From Mastigias papua (Eukaryota > Cnidaria > Scyphozoa > Rhizostomeae > Mastigiidae): 64,000 nt of DNA. The position numbers were made by a program, and so were the translations under genes. The stretch is taken from assembly GCA_964019165.1 (NCBI GenBank), contig OZ025276.1, forward strand, positions 4,587,840-4,651,839, written 5' to 3'. Positions 24,641 to 34,817 of this stretch are shown here, piece by piece; position 1 is the stretch's first letter, and every line of letters begins with the position of its first letter. The notes beneath the pieces are model-generated. The model saw nothing but the letters and a program-made list of their open reading frames with translations, made no database searches and had not been told where the DNA came from.

Positions 24641-25092
24641 GTTGTTCTTTTTTAAAGAATGCTATCAACATTGGCATAGTTGTTTTTTAAGCTCAGTCTA
24701 CTATAAAAGAGATTTAGCAGATATCACCTTCATGTCTTATATTCTTGTTTCGTATGCAATAGCTTTAGCAACCTTGTCACAATAAAGGGAATGATTGAAG
24801 TCTTCCTGATGCTCATATTGACCTGTCGGGAACGTGTGAGTATGGCAACCATGCACATTAGAACAATATAACCTCTCAATAGTAAATTGCATTTGCTTGG
24901 GGCAGTGAGCACCTATTCATTGCAGAGAAAATGGTCACAGAGGAGCTTCCTTTCAAATGTTTAATAGCCAATACCTACAAATTGGTAAGTCGTGGCCACG
25001 TTTTTATTCGTTATTCGTAGTCATGGCACCATTTGGTGACGTTAGATATATAATTTAGGTTGATTTAGTGCATGCCCCAAAGTGCAATCCGC

Positions 25093-26034
<942 letters not shown>

Positions 26035-26428
26035 GATAATGAGTCAAAGCTGCACTAATTTAGTATATAAATAAAACATAGAGAATTGAAAAATATACTT
26101 TCTTCTGTTGTAAACGTTTTGATATATTATCTTCATCAGTACTAACATTACAATGATACGGGGCCTACTTAAATTTCCTACATAACAATGGGGTGACAAT
26201 AGGTGTTACTCAAGGGGATCCTGCTTATTAACAATTGTTCCAGTGGTAGAACGTAATTCAGGGGAGGGCCAAAGCTGTGAAGAAAGAAACAATAGAATGA
26301 CAAGGTGTAGACAAAGGCCATATAACAAGTGTAAATTGAATGCTAGACAAAGAAATAGGTGGGAAATACTGGAGAGTTGAAAACAATAGGCAGACACTAC
26401 TAAGAAACCAGGCATTCTAAAAGAGAAG

Positions 26429-27177
26429 TTATGAGTCTACAAATCTGACGTTAAGTCCTTCTGGTGCAAAACTACCTAGCTTAAACTGCCAAAACTCTTC
26501 TCTATGTCTAGACTCCCCAAAAACCCTGGCTATGATCTGAAAACTAACATCCTCCTGTGATAGATTATAGGCTATATAGGTTTTCCTTACATGGATTTGC
26601 ACTGGTTATAGTAGAGTATTATTAGAGTATTATGTAACGATTAGGTAAGGTATTGATTTAGATGTGCTTAGTATTCAATTTCTACTATTGTTTATGTTAG
26701 GTTTCCTAGGCTACCGCGACATGTCGACATTGTCACTTGTCAACGCTTAGTTGTAGGCACGCACGATATATTTTTAGGGCATTACGCAGCAAAGTTTAGG
26801 TAACTTGGTTTTGTTATGTATTTTAAGTAATTATGTAATGTGACTATTTTGAGTAAATAGTTGTGTATATAAGGAATCTATTTCGCTTGATTTAGTAGTC
26901 GGGCTCAGCGAGCCACACAGATGAGTTGTTTGTGTACGCAAGGTATACTTAGAATATATATATGCTGGTGAATTTATGCTAAAATTCAGTGTTTTCTCTG
27001 CGTATCCTGCAACACCTCCATAAAACCGTGATGATTAGCTTCAGTAAAGTGTCTAGAAATATCCGCCTGTGTGACTACTTCTCCCTTAGAATACCTCCTG
27101 CTAGCTGACTTGTAGTTATTAAATCTAACCCTAAATGACATAAAAGTACTACCTACATACATATATATGTGACCCAA
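26429..27177 (-). pseudogene. GIY-YIG-type endonuclease domain of a retroelement, split by a solo LTR
   Basis: The upstream block (27,177-27,020) has YVGSTFMSFRVRFNNYKS, resembling the GIY-YIG-like C-terminal domain of Penelope-type or related retroelements in aquatic invertebrates. The downstream block (26,550-26,429) continues in frame once the inserted LTR and one 5-bp duplication are discounted, with HREEFWQFKLGSF...GLNVRFV then a stop. The part upstream of 27,177 is lost, so the domain assignment rests on recalled family resemblance. Confidence 0.5.
26556..27014 (+). mobile_element. Solo LTR (459 bp) with 5-bp target duplication
   Basis: Starts TGTGATAG and ends GCAACA (TG...CA), flanked by CCTCC at 26,551-26,555 and 27,015-27,019. 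A TATA-like GTATATAAGG near 26,870 fits + orientation. It cleanly interrupts the GIY-YIG frame, which supports the boundaries. Confidence 0.82.
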
Positions 27178-27399
27178 TCAAATGCATCAATGAAAACAGT
27201 TATCACCAATTACAATAGTAGTATTGTATGTTAAAAGTAGTATGTATTACAAATCTGCTAGTAATATTTGGCCATCTAGCTCTACTGTACAAGAATCACA
27301 TAAGAAGAAGCATTACCGCCAAGTACAGGCCTATCCTCAAATACCCTCATCCATTATTTGCAATACTCAGGTCAACATTTGCCTCCTCTAAAATGATGC

Positions 27400-28641
27400 T
27401 GAATAATGAATAATTTGAATCTATATCAAGCTTTTGAAGTGAGCTCTCAATGGCAGCTAAAATCAAAATGGCCATCATTACCTCATGCTACTGTAACAGT
27501 TTCTTCGATAACACTGCAGCCTATAATGTGGTGGAGGATGTGTGCTTATGACGAGAAATGGGACTTTTAGGATTAAGTTTTTTCCGTTCATCAGCTGTAA
27601 ATCTAATTTGACGAAACCCTTGTAAGGTAGAGTCATGTTATTTATGACACGAAGTTCAAGTAATTCACTTAAATCATGAATTTTCATGGGAGGGAAATGT
27701 TTCATCAAAAGTCCCTCAGATAAGACCGAAACATGTAAGCCAGTATCCTAAAATGCTGTTGATGCAATATCATTAGGCAAGTATTTTACCATACATTTAC
27801 TCCCAATTAATTGAGCGACTTTTGTTTAAGATTTAAGGTGAGGTGACTGACAAATATATCATTATTACAGTTTAGAACTTGTTGCTGATTTAAAAGGTGA
27901 TGTAAGGCTTCACAGAAAGCTTTGTGTTCCGGTCAATGTTTTTTTTCACAATCAGCACTACAATAATGAACACATTGACATTGCTTGCAGAGAAACATCC
28001 AGATTATTAGCATTATGTCCAGTGCTGGCAGAGAAATGCAATATTTATCTTGGGACTCTTTTACAGCTACAATATGTCCCTCAAGCGTAGCTTCCCTTGG
28101 TGTCCCTGGTTTGGCCTTTGCTTTCGGCAACCACGGGCAAAATGGTCACTTGACCAACATATAAAACAATGCTCACAATGAGACATTCCCTGAGATGCAG
28201 AAGTCTAGCATGTAGGGGATCTTGTTGGTTTTTTATCAAGCATATCATTTGGCTTCCCTGACCTATTGTGCCTTATGACTTCTTTTCTTACATCTACATC
28301 TGCTCTTAAGGGCCTCCAATGCTGCAATAAGGTTGCTTGATTTTTCTTTCTTGACATCAACATTAGCTGTTTGTGTTGATTCAGGTACAGCAGCAGCATT
28401 GTCTGGATTTAGTGGCTCTTTTATGGGCAGCAAATTTATGTTGCCTTTGATTGTCTGATGATATTCCAACATTGATTTCCCTTATAAGACTTTCATCTAG
28501 GACTTTACTTCCTTGTGGGAAGGGACGCATTCTTGTACGAATTGCATCACCTGCCAAACTTGTCTCAATGGTATTCAAAAACACACTTTGCACCAGCTCG
28601 TTGTCATATTCCATTTTTGAACCCTTTTCTTCAGTGGTCAA
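27400..28641 (-). pseudogene. LTR-retrotransposon gag-protease relic with CCHC and MYND-like fingers
   Basis: Reading right to left on the - strand there are broken gag-like frames (28,641-28,205). Then comes a zinc knuckle CFICWSSDHFARGC (about 28,190-28,150), then CKQCQCVHYCSADCEKKH (about 27,990-27,933), a MYND-like Cys/His pattern. Last is a protease-type segment (27,708-27,478) with LPYKGFVKLDLQL and LKVPFLV. The order fits the gag/protease junction of Ty3/gypsy-like elements. Frames shift and stop repeatedly and no RT follows. The MYND call is by pattern only. Confidence 0.5.
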
Positions 28642-28758
28642 TAAAATGTGTTGCCATAGTCAGGGGCGGCTGGGAGTCCAAATGAACTGCTACTGAAATA
28701 TTTGCGTATTGAGTTAAAGTGTTTGTAGAGTGTGTTAAGTAGAGGCACAAAAACTTGA

Positions 28759-30052
28759 ATGTTTAGGCAGAAAATGGCACCAACAGCAAAGAGAGCATCA
28801 CAGCTGCAGGGCTTTACCATACTTTCTGCATTAAGGCACTTTCAATCGATTCAAAAAAGGAAAGCAAACCAAAAGCAGACATTCTGTCTTCTTTTAGAAA
28901 ATTTACGGAAATGGAATCGTGCTGTATGTTTGTCGTTTCAACTTGTACTATTGGCTTTCAACCGTTAACAAAGTGTTATGCCAGTTCCTCGAAGTTTTCA
29001 TGGTCTTCCACAATTGCAAGGATGGTAGGATATCGTATGGAACAGCTTTGATAATAAGCGTTTTAAGACCAACTGTCGTATCACGAAAGGAACACTTTTG
29101 TACATATTTGGAGCAGTAGGTGACTTACCGACAAGAGAAACTATTTGTGAAGAGCCAGTGGCTCCAATGACAAGATTAGCAGTGTGCATTTACAGGCTGG
29201 CTAGAGGGGACTACCTCCACACCATTGCTGAGCTCCTAGGGTTAGGAACATCAACTGTGTGTTTAATTGTGCAAGAAGTAGGCAGTGCAGTGATTACTTG
29301 ATAGTGGAAGCCATTTGTTGAGAAAAGTATGCCAAAAACATTGCAAGGTTTTAAAGACAGCATGACATTATTTGAAGAATTATGGCAATTTCCTAGTGTA
29401 AAGGAGTACCATAATTTCAAGAATTTTTATTCGATTGTTGTAATGGCCATTGTTGATGCGAAAGACAGGTTGTGTGTGGGCAAGCAGTGGTTATCCTGGG
29501 AATAGCCATGATGCAATAATTTTCAAATCAACAGATCTAAAGCATAAGATTTCAAACAAAAATTATCTTCCTTCTTGTATCGTGGCTTCTGAAATGGAGA
29601 TATACTCGGTTCTTCTTGGTGATTCTGCCTTCCTTTTTCTTCCATGGTTGATGAAGCCATATGGAAATGCCATTCAAACCAAGGAGCAGCGTTACTTCAA
29701 CTACCGTTTAAGCACAACACTTATGGTAGTAGAAGGAGCATTTGGTCAGCTCAAGGGCCATTGGAGAATCCTTCTTTGGAAGAATGAATGCCACAGTGAA
29801 GAACTGAAACTAGTGTCCCTTGCCTGTATCATTTTGCACAATATATGCATTGATTTAGAAGACAAAGGAATGAGGGCATGGGATATAACATTTGATGAGC
29901 AAGCACAGAAGCAGCACCCAAGAGAAGTTGTGAGAAACATGCTTCATATGACTAGTTGCAGAAAATTTTCTGGGAGTTCACAAAAAGCTAGACAAGTTCG
30001 AGATCACCCCAGAAATAACGTTTGGGATGAGAAACTTCAATTAGATGCTTAG
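28759..30052 (+). pseudogene. Second Harbinger transposase, decayed
   Basis: Same family as 20,604-21,947 but broken. The N-terminal part has frame changes and a TAG near 29,025. The helical part (LAVCIYRLARGDYLHTIAEL, about 29,170-29,235) ends in stops near 29,300. The stretch with the first catalytic Asp (AIDG motif) is missing: sequence passes from WQFPSV straight to KEYHNFKNFYS near 29,400. The C-terminal part (29,470-30,052) keeps LGDSAFLFLPWLMKP with the second Asp. At the Glu position it reads MVVEGAFGQLKGHWR, so the Glu is kept. Deletion of the first Asp makes it inactive. Confidence 0.85.
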
Positions 30053-30059
30053 CTGAACA

Positions 30060-31020
30060 CTGTTAAAGAACAGTTTTAAAGTATATAATAAGAACTATCT
30101 TATGTATTGTGTTCTTACATGCTACATAAGGGAGCTGTCATTTTTACTGCTGGGTACAGGGTGTCAACTTGTTAGAGGGGTGTCAAATTTTTTTGACTTG
30201 TTTTATTGTGAAGCCAAATTTTTGGCAATTCATGATGGAGAATCAATTTTAATAAATTCCCATCATAAATTTACTTTACATGCCTAGTGCAAAATATTTC
30301 TTTTTCTAACAGATATCCATAACATGATTACTTTCTCTAAATAAATGTTTAAGAGCAACAAGCTAATCAAAACATTATTGAGTGTTCTTTGATTCCCTTT
30401 CTGTCCACTTTCCTTCATATCCAGATTTTGATAAAAGCACTCTCAAGCCTTAGATCCAAATTGACTGACATACAGCATTTCAAAATGAGACTTCAAATAT
30501 AATTGAAAAAACAATGGAGAAAGTAACCTTTTTTATTTGTTTCAAAAATTCTTCCAACACTGTACCCACAATTAAAAATGACAATTCCCTGTTTAGCTTC
30601 ACAGCTTTATTTTTGACTTTTGGAAAAAAGTGTAAGAAGGTTCATTCAGGTTTTGGAATTGCACTCATGGTAGAATGCAAGAAATGATACTTCTTTTCTG
30701 CATGTAGAAACATGCTTTATCACATTAAGTTTCTTCAAAAAGCATTTTCCAGCCTGTAATAGCATAATCTGGGTTTAGAGACACATATTGTGCCAGCAGT
30801 AGATAGATTGAGATGTATCTATTTACTCAATTGTACAAAAGTAAACTCTATGAAAATATTAAGGTTGAAGAATTTTGTTATGAATTTTCATCATGATTTA
30901 AGAAGCTTTTACATAAAAAGGATCAACAAAACTGTTGAAAAAGTTTTCATCTGCATGTCTCTATTCAGTCATGAGATAAGTTCTGATTTTGAAAATGTAA
31001 ACTTTGCATACAAATATAGT
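30060..31020. other. AT-rich spacer between Harbinger relic genes
   Basis: No coding domain or clear repeat seen. Confidence 0.5.
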
Positions 31021-31028
31021 TTTATCAC

Positions 31029-32176
31029 TTATAGTATTTTGTTCATTGGAAATATCCAGAGTAGTTTATCTTGATATTCCATCATCCATATAATATATGA
31101 TACCCAGGAAGAATTATTTCTTGAATAGTTGCTCTCGCCACTTCTTGGTTGACTGTGATTAAACATGCATGGATTGTCATACACTTGTGGTTGCCTTTGA
31201 GAGGCAAATGGAATCTGACACTGTAGAGTCATTGGTCCTTGCTCCTGGTTTCTGAATATGGCTATCATTGTTTGGAACATCTGCATCTGCATATACATCA
31301 TTCTTTTCTCATGCTCCCTGTTTTTTCATTTTCTTTCTCTAACCATTCATTCATCCCATTTAATGGATCTTTTAATCAAACATAGTGACTGTTGTCACAG
31401 CCTCCTTCAATAGGCTTATGGGTGTTTCGTTTTTCATTTGTTTTGATGGAGTTGGCAGAAAAAGCCCCTTATCCCTTAGTACATTGTTTGGCAATACATC
31501 CTCAAATGCTCTGGAGTTTGATGTTTCACCAGTACCTGCATTTCTTTCTGCTGCAAGCAAATGATGGCTCAGATGCCAAATTTGGATTGCATGAATCCCG
31601 AGATGCTACAAAAGGGACCACTTGTTTAAACCATGGTGGCTTTTGATCCATACAGTTTTCAAGTCCTGACCCACATGTTATTGTCATTGACGCTTTCTTA
31701 CATATAGCAACACAGGACTTAAATTTTGTCATTGTTTGTACAGGTGTAAATGCAAAGGACTCCTTGCCTCTTTTGTTAAGGCAATCCGTAACGTCATTCA
31801 CAACTTTTGAATAAAGTTCTAGGTTTTTTGATGCTTTATTGTTGGTGAAAATCAGTCTCCTTTTGTACAGCTCATTCTCACACATTACATTAACAACTTC
31901 ATTCACTACTTCGTCTGGCCAGCAAGATTTTCGTCCAGCTTTTCTCTTCTTTTTCAAGGTTACAGATCCTTGTGTATGCAAATCTTGGTCTGATAGTGGG
32001 TCAGCTTCACTATACTCCTCATCTGTTTCTTCTTCGGCTTCACTAACAACGGAGGTTCTATCAAAAGAACTCTCCTGGTCATCTTTGTCTACGGTTTGGG
32101 TATAACACCAATCTTTTTCATTGCTTTCATCTCCTTTCCCAATGATTTTCGAGCAACCCTTTCTGAAGGTCGCCAT
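31029..32176 (-). pseudogene. Harbinger accessory protein relic (partner of 28,759-30,052)
   Basis: The 216-codon block 32,176-31,526 has an acidic N-terminus (EAEEETDEEYSEADP), a basic KKKRKAGRK stretch, and a helical DNA-binding-like part (WPDEVVNEVVNVMCENELY ... VVNDVTDCLNKRGKESFAFT). Downstream frames (31,560-31,372 and 31,301-31,029) continue the C-terminal half in shifted frames, ending in a Met/Gln-rich helix. It converges with the decayed transposase, as in the intact element at 20,468. Confidence 0.6.
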
Positions 32177-32299
32177 ACTTTTCTACTCAAGCTTCGTGGG
32201 CTATGTGGTGGGCATGAGCAACAAGGTTTAATCACCAAAAGGTTTTGATTCATCGTTGATTGGTGATGATTCATCACATTGCCAATTTAATTCACTCCG

Positions 32300-32415
32300 C
32301 TCTCAAAGCACTGTATGAAATGACAGCGAATTCTTCCCTTATTCTTCGCTCGGAGGGGCGAATTAAATTATTTAATATGATTCGAATAGCCAGTTCATTT
32401 CATACAGTGAATTAT
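32300..32415. repeat. Short inverted repeat, possible Harbinger relic end
   Basis: CACTGTATGAAATGA near 32,309 and TCATTTCATACAGTG near 32,395 are complementary, with GAATTAAATT-type words around them. This may be the subterminal region of the decayed Harbinger, but no matching left end was found. 32,460-33,030 beyond it shows nothing recognisable. Confidence 0.4.
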
Positions 32416-33032
32416 CAGCACATCAAATTGACACTTAGAAACTTTTTCATGCAATAATTTAATTCTCCGTGCTCATAATGAACTAGGCCTTAGAGACAGA
32501 AATCAGGTGAAAAAACCACTAACCTGGAAGCAGAACAATGAAAGTCTCATTTCATGCGGCAACATTACAGCAGTCCTAATCAAAACATCCCAAACTGACA
32601 GCAGCATGCATGCCATGCCATTTCATGTCATCTAAATAGGCATCAAGAGCAAATAGACTGCCATAACTTAGCATGAAACACAAAATCAAATATATGCTGA
32701 ATATTTGTTCACAAGTTAGCAGTAAAAGCATGGTGATTTAGCACATAGAATCAAACATCTTGGAGAAGAACTGTCATGGTGGCAATACCCCTGAAGGAAG
32801 GTGGCTGAATCTCATTGAGAGATATGGAAATACATGGATCGCAACATTACGATATGGATGAAATGGACAAAAGAAATACATGAAATCTTAATTCAACCCA
32901 TTTAAGGGAAACAGAGCCTGCTTACCTGGAAGGAGAGGGACAGACCTTACCTTGCGATCACACACACTGCAATATCGACCTCCGTGACCTTTTGCCAATG
33001 TATAAGCACCAGTCCTGCTCAGTTGAGCCAAA

Positions 33033-33317
33033 TGGACATGGAGGAGGGTGTAGGACAGCAATGGCTGTTAAGAGGATTATAACCAAACTCGGTTTAGGGG
33101 TTCTCCTTCAGGTCTACTCACTCATAAAGAAACGATTTTCCCACATCTGTTCTTCTTGCCGAGATTTTCCACTTCTACTTACAGCCATTGCAGTCCTATG
33201 CCCTCCGCCATGTCCATAAGTAGGAGTGGAATATCTTGGCAAGAAGAACAGATGTGGGAAAATCGTTCCTTTATGAGTGAGTAGACCTGAAGGAGAACCC
33301 CTAAACCGGGTTTGGTT
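33033..33317. repeat. Two interleaved inverted repeats (a-b-a'-b')
   Basis: Arm a at 33,033-33,067 (GGACATGGAGGAGGGTG...) pairs with 33,181-33,215. Arm b at 33,081-33,160 (ACCAAACTCGGTTTAGGGG...) pairs with 33,238-33,317 with few mismatches. The arms interleave, so the sequence cannot fold as one simple hairpin. Confidence 0.85.
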
Positions 33318-33389
33318 ATACTCCCCTTGCAGTGCTAGGAGGAGAAGTGTCATTAAAATCGGGCTATAAATGGGTCATGTGGTACAAAA

Positions 33390-34204
33390 TGGAGGCCAGT
33401 GATTCCTTGGTGGCAACACATTTCCTTCTGATCGTTGTAGACGATGGGATGATTGAGGAGTTCCCACTTTCATTTGTGCTGGACTCTCAAGGGCATCAAT
33501 TCTTCCTTCTAGGCTTGGTGGTATTGATCCACAGGTGGTGAATGGCAATATGTCAATATGGGAAGAATCATTGCATTGTAGATCTGTAGTGCAGTCTTTG
33601 CATCGATTAGATTTCTCATTGCTTTCAGTAGGTTTATTCATGAAGCAGCTGTTTTCATCGTTTTTCATACATGTTCCGGCATATTCAGGGTGCTGTTCAA
33701 GTAGAGACCAAGGTATTTGTACGACTGTGCTTGGTTAAAGGTGGTAAAGTGATTCTTGATACAGATTGGCGATGTTTCACTATTTAATCTTTTGCTGGTC
33801 CCGAAAATCATCACCTCCGTTTTTCCCTGTTTTGTGTTTATAATCAGCTCATTACAGTCTAGCCATTTAGATAATGAAGCAAAGTCATTATTCAAGATTA
33901 TTACAATTTGCTTGATATGCTTATGGGAGTAAAACAGAATAGTATCATCTGCATATTTTACAATATTGCAGGACTCAGGCAGTTGCAGCATTGTTAAAGT
34001 GCAGGAGAAATAGCAACAGTCCCAAGATGGATCCCTGCAAGACACCACAGATAATGGGTTCTGCTGAGGATACTGTTTGTTGATAGCATACTTGTTGATG
34101 CCGTCACAGAGGTAACAACAAAACGATTGTTGTGGTAGACCTGTAATACCAAAATTAGGGAGCTTGTCAATAACACTGGCCAACAAACAAAAATTGTTTT
34201 TCAT
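33390..34204 (-). pseudogene. Non-LTR retrotransposon reverse transcriptase relic
   Basis: The - strand carries the RT palm, with the catalytic box KYADDTILFYSH near 33,960, then SLSKWLDCNELIINTKQGKTEV and YKYLGLYLNS, all diagnostic of non-LTR RTs (CR1/L2-like style). A frameshift precedes the YADD box near 34,000-34,100 and another follows 33,670; thumb-like sequence continues in a shifted frame with stops to about 33,500. The upstream RT part is absent. Whether it was once one element with the endonuclease relic at 40,483-41,990 (same strand) cannot be shown. Confidence 0.75.
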
Positions 34205-34602
34205 GGTGCCTAAGATGTTTTAACTGTTTTTAGCTAATTTAAGAGTGCTGATTTCAGAAGTTCTGTCACTTTTTCTCTATCAGGTGTATTTTTTGCTATG
34301 GTATACCCCTCCCTGTTGTAAGCAGATGGCTACAATAATGACAGGCAAATCGAAGACACAATACTTTTTTGTTATTTTATGGCACATATTCATGGAATCA
34401 CATCAAAATAGTCATGATTAAACCTTGAAGTTGTAGAAGAAGCTAGGGATAGACATCGTCAGGCATAAATTGACGTTATAGTGATTTTCTAGAATGGGAG
34501 GCTCCTGCATCATTGCGCTTAATAGACCAACAGTAGTCTGCAAGCATGGTGGCATGCCAACGACCTTGATAGAGACCTTCCATGTTGCTGATGTCTTGAT
34601 AG

Positions 34603-34770
34603 TGTAGTCGGATTAATCACGTGACCCATCAATCATTCTTCATATATAAATTGTGATTACTGTAAATAGATTATTAGTTTTTGATTACGAGATTGCACTG
34701 TGAAGAAGTCTGTTTTCTGAACTATTCTCGTTCGGAACTTCGAATTGGTTATTCTTCGAAAACCATTACA
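34603..34770 (+). repeat. 5' LTR of the gag-only element
   Basis: 168 bp, TG...CA, TATATAA at about 34,643. Confidence 0.92.
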
Positions 34771-34817
34771 AAAAGTGGTGTAGGACCCGTCGCTTTCCTG
34801 CCCTCTCAACGCTCTTA

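Larger units (their letters stand above)
19101..25056 (+). mobile_element. ISXO2/Merlin-like DNA transposon, interrupted by a Harbinger
   Basis: Left bases 19,110-19,181 (TCTAACTTCACAAAATGG...) are the reverse complement of 24,975-25,046. The match resumes at 19,455-19,500 against 24,925-24,970, so the left TIR carries a ~275-bp insertion of unknown nature (19,182-19,454). An ISXO2-type transposase lies just inside the right end. Flanks are TATTATATA and TATATAATT, so an 8-9 bp target duplication, usual for Merlin, cannot be proved in this AT-rich site. The Harbinger at 20,468-23,562 is nested inside. Confidence 0.6.
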
